The notes under the pieces were generated by a model. It saw nothing but the letters and a program-made list of their open reading frames with translations. It was not told where the DNA came from and did no database searches. Of a stretch of 59,467 nt of DNA, positions 35,933 to 44,102 are shown in pieces. Every line of letters begins with the position of its first letter. The first letter of the stretch is position 1. The stretch is from Caldilineaceae bacterium bin5 (GTDB lineage Bacteria > Chloroflexota > Anaerolineae > Caldilineales > Caldilineaceae): the NCBI GenBank assembly GCA_002238445.1, contig MPML01000026.1, forward strand, positions 1 to 59,467. The letters run 5' to 3'. Made by a program: the position numbers and the translations under genes.

Positions 35933-36003
35933 TCGTGTAATCACTGCGGTGCGCTCTGCAGTGGCGGAGAGCCACTGAGTAGCGTTGTCATGAGGACTAG
36001 GAC

Positions 36004-37077
36004 ATGAGCGAAAACAGCAGAGACAGTTCTCCCCCTGAGCGGTGGATTGACCCAATCTGCCGGCCTCTTTCGATCGACGCTCGCAAGCCATATGTAAGAT
36101 TGCCGGACGGCGGACTCATGGCCGTTGACGGGAACGCCACGATCATCAGCAGGGATGACGGAGGTAGTTGGGAAGCGCCGCGTCCAATCTACCGCGGCGA
36201 GGGAACCGACCTTCCCGCTCCCGGGCCAGGCATACCACAAAATCGGGGCCAGTTGCTGGCGACTCGCGATGGGGTCCTTATCTTCGTTTGGATGGATGTT
36301 CGGGTGTTGAATTGGGACGATGAGAGTGGCGAACCTGGCGTGGACGCCCGCGGGGACCTGTGGTCGATTCGCAGCTTGGATGGCGGCGCGACCTGGGTTG
36401 ACCGGCAGCGTCTCTTTCAAGGCGTATGCGGTCATCCCCCGATCAATATGATTGAGACGTTCAACGGCAGAGTAGTCGTGACCAATCAGTACTACCTGCG
36501 CCACCCTGGCAGGAATGTAGTCCGCGTCTACTCGTCGGCCGATGCGGGAAAGAGCTGGCGCGGCAGCAATATCATTGATCTTGGGGGCCACGGTCACCAC
36601 GACGGCGCGTTCGAGCCGACCTTTATTCAACGGCGTGATGGCTCGCTATGGATGTTGATTCGCACCAACTGGGATCGATTCTGGGAGGCCATTTCCGAGG
36701 ACGATGGACTGTCGTGGCGTTTAATCCGGCCCAGTTCGATTGAGGCCAGCAGTTCTCCTGGCTATCTTGCCCGTTTGCAGAGCGGCCGTCTTCTGTTGGC
36801 CTGGAACCGACTCTATCCGGAAGGGGCCGACAGTTACCTTCGACGCAGCGGCCAGCTCTCGGAGGATGCCGCCAGTTGGCACCGAGAGGAGCTATCGGTC
36901 GCCGTTTCGGGTGACGAGGGCCGCAGCTGGTCGGCGCCGCGCGTGGTTGCCCGCGAGAAGGATGCGTGGATATCCTACCCCTACGTATTCGAGCCGAGGC
37001 CGGGCCAGCTCTGGATCATGACCGGACAGGGGGATCTGCGGTTGCGCGTAGTCGAGTCCGACCTCTTCGACAGTTGA
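36004..37077 (+). CDS. Sialidase-like BNR/Asp-box repeat protein
   Basis: 357 residues with at least five Asp-box motifs (S/RxDxGxSW): SRDDGGSWEAP, SLDGGATWVD, SSADAGKSWRG, SEDDGLSWRL and SGDEGRSWSAP. They fold as the turns of a six-bladed propeller found in exo-alpha-sialidases and related hydrolases. No signal peptide is visible, so the protein is probably cytoplasmic, unlike most secreted sialidases. A typical arginine triad can be suggested (RLPDGGLM, LIRTNWDRF, GQGDLRLRV) but not proven. It could act on sialic acids or another acidic sugar. It is not in an operon. Confidence 0.8.
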   Translation: MSENSRDSSPPERWIDPICRPLSIDARKPYVRLPDGGLMAVDGNATIISRDDGGSWEAPRPIYRGEGTDLPAPGPGIPQNRGQLLATRDGVLIFVWMDVRVLNWDDESGEPGVDARGDLWSIRSLDGGATWVDRQRLFQGVCGHPPINMIETFNGRVVVTNQYYLRHPGRNVVRVYSSADAGKSWRGSNIIDLGGHGHHDGAFEPTFIQRRDGSLWMLIRTNWDRFWEAISEDDGLSWRLIRPSSIEASSSPGYLARLQSGRLLLAWNRLYPEGADSYLRRSGQLSEDAASWHREELSVAVSGDEGRSWSAPRVVAREKDAWISYPYVFEPRPGQLWIMTGQGDLRLRVVESDLFDS

Positions 37078-37197
37078 AGCCAGCGACTGCGTGGCATGTT
37101 CTCAGAGATTGTGGGAAGTGGTAAGGTCAGGAAAGAGGTCTGGAGCCTGCGGCTTTAGCCAAAAAATCAGGCAAAGTAGTTGGGGAGCTAAAAAAGG

Positions 37198-37269
37198 AGC
37201 GGGCGAACGGACTCGAACCGTCGACATTCAGCTTGGGAAGCTGACGTTCTACCACTGAACTACGCCCGC
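37198..37269 (-). tRNA. tRNA-Gly (anticodon CCC)
   Basis: The minus strand folds as a full cloverleaf of 72 bases: acceptor GCGGGCG/CGCCCGC, D-stem GTTC/GAAC, anticodon stem TCAGC/GCTGA with loop TTCCCAA (anticodon CCC, reading GGG), and T-stem GACGG/CCGTT with loop TTCGAGT. The 3' CCA is not encoded. A TTTTTT run directly after the 3' end could serve as terminator. Confidence 0.93.
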
Positions 37270-37550
37270 AGAAAGAGCAGCCTTCAAAATAGGATAGTTG
37301 AATGTGGGACAATTGAAGGTTCGTATCTATAATACAAATGCCCTCGAGTGCTGTCAAGTATGTGAAAGCGGCGCTTGCGTATAATATTCAAATCGTGTAA
37401 AACTTAAAGTGTGGAGTGCTACGCTTTCGGATAGTGAGAGCCCCCTTCATACTTCAAAAACCAAACTTTGATCTTTCGATAAGAAAAGTTCCGGGTGTGG
37501 CTTACATTTGACTAAAATCACAGCAGTTCGATAGAGGAGGGAACAATCGG

Positions 37551-38612
37551 ATGATACAGTTTGACTTTGGCCGCCTGGAACAAGTAGAACTGCGAACCGT
37601 ATGGGTAAGTGAAGACAGCGACTTTGCCTCGTGGCTGACCCGAGGCGACAGCTTGGCACTGCTAGGGGAAGCGATCGGCCTCGACCTGGAGTTGGAGGAC
37701 ATGGAAGGCTGGGTCTCGCCCTATCCTCGGGGAGTGGTCTGCCGTACCCGCGGCGGTGGCGGCTATGTGGTCATACAGAATCAGCTGGAACATACCGATC
37801 AGAGTCATCTTGGTCAACTCCTCACCTTTGCTGCGGAGTTGAAGGCCGTGACCATGGTGTGGGTGGCGGCGGAATTTACTCAGGAAGACCAAAATACGCT
37901 CAACTGGCTAAATGAAATTTCGAGCGACAACATAGGTTTTTACGGACTGGAAGTAGAATTGTGGAGAATTGGCGAATCGCCCCTTGCTCCCAAGTTTCAT
38001 CTTGTAAGTAAGCCAAGCAGCTCGAGTGGAAGGTCGGAACCACCCAGTCGGAGCACTGTCAACAGTACACCTCCTCCGACCCCTTCGCCTTCGCCGGAGC
38101 CAGACGAATCAACGCTGGAGGACCAGTTGCAACAGGTTGAAAATGAGTTGCAACTGGAATATCAGCTGGTAGAAAATGAGTTGCAGATGGAGTATTGGCA
38201 GGCGCTGCGGAAGCATCTGGAGGACAGCGGCAGTTTCATTCGCCCTGGGACGCCGCGATCGCAGAATTGGATGAATTTCGACGTCGGCCACTGGCGGTTG
38301 CGCATGACGGCGTTCAACAACATGCGGGAAGGCGGAATCGGCGTACAATTGGTAATCCGAGAGGGCGATGCCGAGGTCTCATACAACACGCTTTATCAGC
38401 AGCGCGGGGAGATCGGAGCGGAGATCGGTGATGCGCTGGAGTGGCGCGAGCTGCCAGAACACAAGCAAGGGCAGGTAATGTTGCGGAGATACAATGCCGA
38501 TCCGACCAACCGGGCTCAATGGACTGAGCACCATTCCTGGTTCAAAGAAAAACTGGAGGCTTTTGATCGAGCATTCCGGCCGCGCATTACAACTTTCGGC
38601 GCCGGGAACTAA
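37551..38612 (+). CDS. DUF4268-type protein with an altered PD-(D/E)xK nuclease-like domain
   Basis: 353 residues. The N-terminal part (about 10-150) matches the nuclease-like domain of DUF4268 proteins (DFASWLTRGDSLALLGEAIG, YVVIQNQLEHTDQSHLGQL, TFAAEL). In relatives the core reads ADIL...VIENQ; here the first Asp is absent (RGVVCR) and the Glu is Gln (VIQNQ). A Ser/Pro/Glu linker and a charged coiled coil with a tandem repeat (ENELQLEYQL, ENELQMEY; about 185-215) join it to the C-terminal DUF4268 region ending in a helical segment. It may be a nuclease-fold protein that binds nucleic acid without cutting it. Confidence 0.75.
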   Translation: MIQFDFGRLEQVELRTVWVSEDSDFASWLTRGDSLALLGEAIGLDLELEDMEGWVSPYPRGVVCRTRGGGGYVVIQNQLEHTDQSHLGQLLTFAAELKAVTMVWVAAEFTQEDQNTLNWLNEISSDNIGFYGLEVELWRIGESPLAPKFHLVSKPSSSSGRSEPPSRSTVNSTPPPTPSPSPEPDESTLEDQLQQVENELQLEYQLVENELQMEYWQALRKHLEDSGSFIRPGTPRSQNWMNFDVGHWRLRMTAFNNMREGGIGVQLVIREGDAEVSYNTLYQQRGEIGAEIGDALEWRELPEHKQGQVMLRRYNADPTNRAQWTEHHSWFKEKLEAFDRAFRPRITTFGAGN

Positions 38613-38620
38613 GGTTGCAG

Positions 38621-38825
38621 GTAACTACTAAGCCACAGTAGTTGACCAGCCAGTCATCCTTGGAATCATTCAGGCTCTTGGTGACGCAACTGGTGTACAG
38701 GCGCCGCCATGCTCGCCAGCCGACACGTTGCGAAGAAGGCACACACCTGGTGAGGGATGGTTTTGTAGGGGGCGTTGCGGGGGCGCAGCCCCTGCACAAG
38801 GGAGGGCCGAAGGCCCGACCGCCCA
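38621..38825. repeat. Structured dispersed repeat, copy 3
   Basis: Begins GTAACTACTAAGCCACAGTA and ends CGACCGCCCA, immediately after the DUF4268 gene. Hairpin 1 matches copy 2; hairpin 2 is GGGCC GAA GGCCC where copies 1 and 2 have GGCCGC TT GCGGCC, so the stem bases change but pairing is kept. It shares with copy 4 an extra GTAACT...AAGCC lead that is not obvious in copy 2. Confidence 0.85.
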
Positions 38826-39051
38826 ACATACAACAATGAGGGGAGAAAAACACCTTTGCTCCCCTCGTTCAGATTTGCGAATCAGTTGCGGCTGAGTCGT
38901 TACGGTTGCAGGAGAAAGTGTTCCTGGTTCGTCGGATCTCGACATAACTAACTAAAATCACCGCCCATACTGTGTCCTGACTTGACAATGCAGTATGGGC
39001 GGCGTTTTTCCTCTGTCCTGCAAGGCAGGCGAACCCGACCCTTCGCAGTAC

Positions 39052-40092
39052 CTATTCCGCAAGAATATCAGATGTAAATTTGCCGTCGGACATGATCTGT
39101 TCGCCGTCCACTTCGATCGTGCATTGCGTTGGAATGACGTCGACGTGGTGTTCGGACTTCCAGTCGGCGCCGGTCTGTTTGCCGTAAGGGTCACCAAAGG
39201 CCACATGCACACCTGGGAATTTCTCGTCCTGCAGCAGGTTTCCGACCAGACCGGTTAGTGCGATGTTGGTCCCGATTGCGAACTCCCCGACTCGGTCGGC
39301 ATTTTCGACGCCGTAAATGTAGGACCTGACGTCCTCTTCCAATGCACTGTCTGCGCATTTCACTGCGCGGACACGTCCATTTTCAACCTCGAAGGTGACA
39401 GGCGTATCGAGGATCCCGTATCGTTCGCTGAAATAGTCGCCTAGTTCGTCCACTACCAGCGTACCATTTGCGTTTCCTGGCGAGGTGAAGGTCTCTCCTT
39501 CAGGCAGATTCCCCCACTGGCCAGGCTCGTGGTACAGGCCGTGGCAGGGTATCCAGTTGAATTCCGGATTGAGCGCGGCGGTAAAGTCGGTCCCCTTCGG
39601 GTTGGTTACCCGGATCGAAGCGGCGCGAGAGACAAGCTCGTGGACTCGCATGGTTACCTCGAAAATACGTTGATAATCGACCCGCATGCCCTGCATCATC
39701 AGAGGGGGCGTGATGTTGATCATATGGCCGTGGCGGGCGCCGGCAGGATTGGCCTGCATAACCGCGGGCATGTAGGCCATGCGAAATTTCAGTTCACCAG
39801 GCCGGCTGCTGGCCGTATAAAAGCTGACATTCGGCTGGAAACTCGCCAGAGCGGCCTGGAGTTTTTCGGGCATCGCCGTTATTGGGCGGGCGCCGAGCGA
39901 CTCCAGAGTGAGCGTCTCTACGTCGGCGGCGATTGGACTTGCAGCATCGGCCAGTGCCTGGCTGATAAGCGACGAGCCTTCGTCGCCCAGAATGAGGACG
40001 CGTTCGCCCGGCTGCACAGCCATGCAGGTTCTCACTGCGGCCTCGGCGCCAGCCTGCATATCTGCAAGTGTGTAAGTTTCGGTTTCACTCAT
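39052..40092 (-). CDS. M29-like aminopeptidase / NicX-fold metalloenzyme
   Basis: 346 residues. The C-terminal block PGVHVAFGDPYGKQTGADWK, then HVDVIPTQCTIEVDGEQIM and SDGKF, is the metal-binding region shared by M29 leucyl aminopeptidases and 2,5-dihydroxypyridine dioxygenase-like proteins. An earlier LPEGETFTSPGNANGTLVV segment supplies a conserved Glu. The N-terminal domain (AVRTCMAVQPGERVLILGD) matches the same group. The two subfamilies are hard to separate by eye, so both a peptidase and an oxygenase are possible. It is flanked on both sides by copies of the same dispersed repeat and appears to be transcribed singly. Confidence 0.8.
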   Translation of the reverse strand: MSETETYTLADMQAGAEAAVRTCMAVQPGERVLILGDEGSSLISQALADAASPIAADVETLTLESLGARPITAMPEKLQAALASFQPNVSFYTASSRPGELKFRMAYMPAVMQANPAGARHGHMINITPPLMMQGMRVDYQRIFEVTMRVHELVSRAASIRVTNPKGTDFTAALNPEFNWIPCHGLYHEPGQWGNLPEGETFTSPGNANGTLVVDELGDYFSERYGILDTPVTFEVENGRVRAVKCADSALEEDVRSYIYGVENADRVGEFAIGTNIALTGLVGNLLQDEKFPGVHVAFGDPYGKQTGADWKSEHHVDVIPTQCTIEVDGEQIMSDGKFTSDILAE

Positions 40093-40164
40093 AGGGTTAC
40101 ATTCCTCCTGGACTGTGAAAAGCTAGATGGCAATTTCTTATTCAACGAGAGTTCAAACTGTAGT

Positions 40165-40381
40165 GGTAACTCTACTAAGCCATATACAGTGCCTGTCTTG
40201 ACCAGCCCTTTATCCCTGCCGCCATTCAGGCTATCTGATTGCGTATTCGGTTGGCGGCAGCCAGGTTGCTGGAGCCGCACGGCTGGAATGAGGACACAAG
40301 GTCGGTGAGCGAGGGTTTTGTAGGGGGGCGTTCCGGGGGCCCACCCCCTGCACAAGGGAGGGCCGAAGGCCCGACCGCCCA
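40165..40381. repeat. Structured dispersed repeat, copy 4
   Basis: Most divergent copy, lying upstream of the aminopeptidase gene and downstream of TrkH. Hairpin 1 has lost two pairs (GGGGGCCCACCCCC replaces GGGGGCGCAGCCCC), while hairpin 2 is GGGCC GAA GGCCC as in copy 3. Copies 3 and 4 therefore bracket the aminopeptidase gene as direct repeats about 1.5 kb apart. Confidence 0.85.
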
Positions 40382-40470
40382 TATGCAAAGAGAGAGTATA
40401 GAGGAGTGAGTAGAATGAGAACATCGATGCGAATTGGCGATGGCTGAGTAGTTTCCTGTAGAGGATACCA

Positions 40471-41988
40471 TTAACCCAGTATAACCGGCTCTTCGGGGTA
40501 CTGGAGCAAGGAGGGGCGCTCGCGCTGCGCCAGAGCAATGACTATGGTTAATGGCCCCAGTCTGCCCCAAAACATGGTAAAGGCAATCAGTGCCTGTCCC
40601 CATGCGTTGAGCTTGTGCGTGAAGCCAAGGGAGTAGCCGGCATTCGCAAAAGCGCTTACCACCTCGAAGCCAAGCTCAAAGATGTCGCCCTGGTTCAATA
40701 GAGACAAGACGATCGTAACGGCCCCAACCAGGAGCGTGCTGACCGTCATAATTGCAACCGCTTTGTTCAGCGTCTCTCTGGGCACGGACCGGCCAAACGC
40801 CACAGCCTGGTTGTCTCCCCCCTTGGCGGTAGCCAGGGCGGAGATGAGCAACACACCAACGGTGCTGCTGGTAACGCCGCCGGCCATACTTGCCGGGGCG
40901 CCGCCTATGAACATCCAGAACAGAAGCATGAGCTGCGTACTTTGACTAAGTTGATCGATGGGAAGGATAGTCAGACCGGCAGTACGCGCGGAAATCACTG
41001 TGAAAACGCTGATTGCAAGTTGCTCGCCGAGGGAGTGGGCGGCCAAGGTGGCTTCATATAGAGGGCGATCAAGTAACATCACGGCCAGCCCAACGAGAAG
41101 GAGAACCGCGGTCAGCCCTAATGTGATGCGCGTGTTCAGGGCGAGCAATCGATTCCTGAAGTAGCTGACCACATCGTACAGAACGGCAACGCCAAAGCCG
41201 CCCAGGATAATCAAGGCGGACATCACTGCGAGCGTAAAATAGTCGGCGCCGAACCCGAACAATGGCGGGTGGCCGCTGCCGGCGAAGAGGTCGAAACCTG
41301 CATTGCAGTAGCTGCTTACGGCGTGGAATAGCGCCAGCCACAGCGCCTCGCCCGCGGGGAATTCTGTCCGCCAGCGCAGCCACAACAGCAGCGTACCAAC
41401 TGCTTCGATCGACACTGTTATGATGAGGACATACAGCGCAAGATTGGCAACGCTGCCGAGCCGCCCCCAGTTGCGCGTGATGGTGAACTGCTTGTCGGCG
41501 CCGAGCGACTGCTGGATTACAAAACGTTCATTCAGAGTAACCTGCCTCCCTACCAGACGGAAGAGGAGTACGCTGAAGGCGATAAAGCCTACGCCGCCCA
41601 CCTGAAGCAGGATCAGGATCACAATCTGTCCAAAACGACTGAAATCTGTGGCAGTGGTGCGAACGCCCAGCCCCGTGACTGTAACTGCGCTCGTCGATGT
41701 GAACAGTGCCTCGATCCATGAGATCGACACGCCCGGCGTCGCGGCGGCGGGCAGTTTCAGTAATAGCGTTCCCAGAAAGACAATGCCGGCAAAGCCTAAA
41801 ATGAGCAGGCGCGGCGCTTGCGCTCTTGCCAGTCGGTGGTCTTCGGCGGCATTGCGGGGTTGCCCTGGCCGGTTTGCGGGCGGCGCCTGGTGGGGCTCCG
41901 GTCCGAGCTTAAGCAGGATTTCGCCGGAATCACTACTCTCGGTGTGGAGTGTGTTTCCGGGTTTCGGCTCTTCGGATTCGTTATTCAT
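40471..41988 (-). CDS. TrkH family potassium uptake protein
   Basis: 505 residues with an N-terminal cytoplasmic tail of about 55 residues (acidic, then Pro-rich) and ten hydrophobic segments. The first selectivity-filter loop is SWIEALFTSTSAVTVTGLGV; later loops include HAVSSYCNAGFDLFAG, SARTAGLTILP and EVVSAFANAGYSLGFT, so all four pore repeats with their central Gly are visible. TrkH works as a K+ channel-like symporter gated by a cytoplasmic TrkA ring. No trkA-like gene is adjacent, so the partner must be elsewhere if used. Confidence 0.93.
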   Translation of the reverse strand: MNNESEEPKPGNTLHTESSDSGEILLKLGPEPHQAPPANRPGQPRNAAEDHRLARAQAPRLLILGFAGIVFLGTLLLKLPAAATPGVSISWIEALFTSTSAVTVTGLGVRTTATDFSRFGQIVILILLQVGGVGFIAFSVLLFRLVGRQVTLNERFVIQQSLGADKQFTITRNWGRLGSVANLALYVLIITVSIEAVGTLLLWLRWRTEFPAGEALWLALFHAVSSYCNAGFDLFAGSGHPPLFGFGADYFTLAVMSALIILGGFGVAVLYDVVSYFRNRLLALNTRITLGLTAVLLLVGLAVMLLDRPLYEATLAAHSLGEQLAISVFTVISARTAGLTILPIDQLSQSTQLMLLFWMFIGGAPASMAGGVTSSTVGVLLISALATAKGGDNQAVAFGRSVPRETLNKAVAIMTVSTLLVGAVTIVLSLLNQGDIFELGFEVVSAFANAGYSLGFTHKLNAWGQALIAFTMFWGRLGPLTIVIALAQRERPSLLQYPEEPVILG

Positions 41989-42331
41989 TATCTATGCAAA
42001 GAGGCAGATGCCTTGCGGTCCTCGCCGGACCGGGTGGGAACAGGATCTGCGGGTTAGCTAAATGGTAATGTACACGCGAGCCAGAATCCTTCCAAAATGG
42101 AGTGCTTGCATTCGGGTGAACATGCCGGGGGCACGAAACTGCCTGAGAATTCCTCAGAAACGAGCGACTTCGATCGGAGAACAGCCAAGGAACTCCTGTA
42201 CAGCAACATCGGTGGGCGGTCCCGTGGAAGGTGAGCACTTCGGCCAAGCCGGCCCCCTCCCCCGGTATTTTACTTGGTATAAAACTTATTATACGGAATA
42301 AAGAGCGCTCTCCCGGGCCGGCAGCATGAAA
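41989..42331. other. Intergenic interval upstream of trkH
   Basis: About 340 bases. It should hold the trkH promoter on the minus strand. An AT-rich stretch around 42265-42300 (TATTTTACTTGGTATAAAAC) stands out in GC-rich surroundings. No gene or hairpin of note. Confidence 0.35.
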
Positions 42332-42410
42332 GAGGGATACCCCTCTCAAACTCTCCCTTTGGCAGGGGGGCTGCCCTCCACACCCCCCGGCAGCGTTTCG
42401 CGGCTGCACC
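42332..42410 (+). repeat. Dispersed repeat family C, copy 1
   Basis: The segment from ACCCCTCTCAAACTCTCCC to CGGCAGCGTTTCGCGGCTG is similar to the reverse complement of 52318-52395. The shared landmarks are AAACTCTC, GGCAGCGTTTCGC and GCTG. A related but weaker match may occur around 48430-48500. Confidence 0.55.
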
Positions 42411-42462
42411 ACGACCAGCGCCCGGTGCTGGACCCGATGAAACACCACACCGACCACACCAG

Positions 42463-42890
42463 CTCACAGGCACCGTCACCCAGACCTGGACCTACGCGAC
42501 GCCCTATTACAGCACCCTGCATAGCCCACACGCGCCCGTCTTTCCCGACCCCACCTTCGCCACCTGCCACATGAGCGGGTTCGGCAGCGCCGGCACGACC
42601 CATGACATCGGGGACCGGCCGATCTGGTTCCTCTTCGCCCCGATCAGTAGCCGCCGTCCCGCCTGGCAGGACAACAGAGTGCGTATACAGGGCGTCTGCC
42701 GCGAATGTCACAACCAGAACTTTAACACCGAGTCTTACGCTGCCGCCGACGCCTCCACCGAGCAAGTCAACTCCTGGGTCAATGGAAGTAACGAGCTGAT
42801 AGCTCCCCTTAAAGAGCACGACCTACTGTCCGCGGCGCCCTCTGACGAGCCGATCGACTTAACCTGGCCCCCAAAAACTGGTCCAGGTAA
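42463..42890 (+). pseudogene. Remnant of a multiheme cytochrome c (HAO-like) gene
   Basis: An open stretch without a normal start reads TWTYATPYYSTLHSPHAPV, FATCHMSGFG, HDIGDRPIWFLFAPISSRRP, VCRECHNQNF and TEQVNSWVNGSNELI. This pattern is the C-terminal haem region of hydroxylamine oxidoreductase-like octahaem cytochromes. One CxxCH haem site is intact (CRECH); the site before it has lost its first Cys (FATCH). The frame probably shifts near 42463, and at about 42880 it runs into an IS3-type sequence that has cut off the 3' end. No other respiratory gene is nearby. It is a decayed fragment, not a working gene. Confidence 0.6.
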
Positions 42891-43088
42891 TATGCTAGAA
42901 TTGGGCCGTAGAAAGGGGGATAGATGGCCAAGAGGAGACATACGCCGGAGCAGGTGATCAACGAGCTGAGAGAGGCCGAGGTAGCGATAGCCGAATTATG
43001 GCGCAGGGACGCTGGAAGACGGCGCGCATGGTCGAGGTCTATACGCGGTCGGAGGAGGCAGGACGCGCCGCCAAGTGGCTGGCGTAGG
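42865..43088 (+). mobile_element. IS3-family transposase OrfA remnant
   Basis: ATG 42924 opens MAKRRHTPEQVINELREAEV, the characteristic N-terminus of IS3-family OrfA. After about 25 residues the frame becomes basic junk, and no DDE-domain OrfB follows. The left end probably starts near 42865 (TGGCCCCCAAAAACTGG). The element is truncated, abutting the cytochrome remnant on one side and unidentified DNA on the other. Another frame at 43020-43088 (TARMVEVYTRSEEAGRAAKW) may be a recombinase tail, but that is weak. Confidence 0.6.
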
Positions 43089-43205
43089 AGGAAATACCAT
43101 GACTCACATTGACGTCGCTCAGAACGGCTCCTGCAGCGTCGAATTTTGTCGAATCAGTCCAAAACACTGTTATCGGCTATCCAGCCATTCATGAGGAGGA
43201 TTGGT

Positions 43206-43688
43206 GTGACAGACGCCGCCCTGATGATGTACGGACTCTATGCGGATAAAATGAACGCGATGCTCGCCGCCCAGCGGAAGGCGCCCGGCGACACTTTCTA
43301 CGTGCAGCCTCACAGTTCCGGTCCAATCGCGGGATTCCTCTCCCGTGGTCCACTGGTCGACCCGCCGACCGTTATGTACGCATCGACCAAGGAAGAACTT
43401 GCCGTAGTCTCGTATCGCGCCGATATCGTCGGCTGGCGGGATAAGACGCTGATGGATCCAGACGGTGAAGAGTTCAAGCGGATCGACGCGTCGATCCGAA
43501 AATGGAAATATAATCCCGGTATTTTCGGTGTCGAGGAGGGCTTTGTCAACCTTATCTTCATTCGCAACGTAGTCCGACTGCTCCCACCGTTCAGCGTGGA
43601 CAAGCTGATCAAGATCAGAGACCGCCGACCGCTGTCGACCAATAAGCAGATGGCCGGCGGCTGGGCTTACGTCTATCGAAAGGATTGA
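43206..43688 (+). CDS. Hypothetical protein
   Basis: 160 residues from GTG 43206, chosen because AGGAGG lies six bases upstream; a TTG at 43146 and an ATG at 43191 are alternatives. No membrane helix or signal. The sequence alternates strands and charged turns (VMYASTKEELAVVSYRADIVGW, then NLIFIRNVVRLLPPF, then GGWAYVYRKD) and could be a PUA/EVE- or ASCH-like small beta-barrel, but the match is only impressionistic. It has balanced composition and a good ribosome-binding site, so is probably expressed. It is isolated among remnants. Confidence 0.55.
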   Translation: MTDAALMMYGLYADKMNAMLAAQRKAPGDTFYVQPHSSGPIAGFLSRGPLVDPPTVMYASTKEELAVVSYRADIVGWRDKTLMDPDGEEFKRIDASIRKWKYNPGIFGVEEGFVNLIFIRNVVRLLPPFSVDKLIKIRDRRPLSTNKQMAGGWAYVYRKD

Positions 43689-43703
43689 TCTGTTTTGTGT
43701 ATA

Positions 43704-43870
43704 GTTTTGTTTTGATTGGATTATGGTGTGTTTGTCTGTATATGACTACGCGAAAGGTCCTGTACTCAATCGACTTCAATGTTAGGACTGTCGACACCAT
43801 TCATCTCGCACCTCGGCAGCGTCCGCACACAGACACAGCTTTTCCAGAGAAGAGCAGAATAGGCGGGCAT
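43704..43870. repeat. Dispersed repeat family B, copy 1
   Basis: Similar to 46831-47024. The best-conserved core (43804-43870) contains CCTCGGCAGCGTCCGCAC, GACACAG, CCAGAGAAGAGCAG and ATAGGCGGGCAT. The 5' part shares TTTGATTGG and TGTCTGTA with the other copy. Short antisense frames recur in both copies but in different phases. Confidence 0.65.
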
Positions 43871-44062
43871 GGTCCGGCACAGCTGGCGCGGCGCGTTTTG
43901 GTCGCGCCTGGCGGGTGTCGGTGCGAAGCGCCATATGCCCAACCTGCGCACTGCCCGACCGCACTTGGAATCACACAGTCATGGGACATCTGATGCCTGC
44001 CGTTGTGTAAGAGCCACCACAGTGACGACCTGGCAGTCGTGTATCCAGCAAAGGTAATTAGA

Positions 44063-44102
44063 AACGCCTGGAGGGACGTGTTTTTTCCGGGCGTTCTTTT
44101 TT
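44063..44102 (+). terminator. Strong Rho-independent terminator without an obvious gene
   Basis: AACGCCTGG pairs with CCGGGCGTT (nine positions, one G-T) around a 15-base loop, followed by CTTTTTT. The nearest plus-strand gene ends 375 bases upstream at 43688. The stretch 43870-44060 between repeat and terminator has no recognised gene; an untranslated RNA is possible. Confidence 0.75.
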
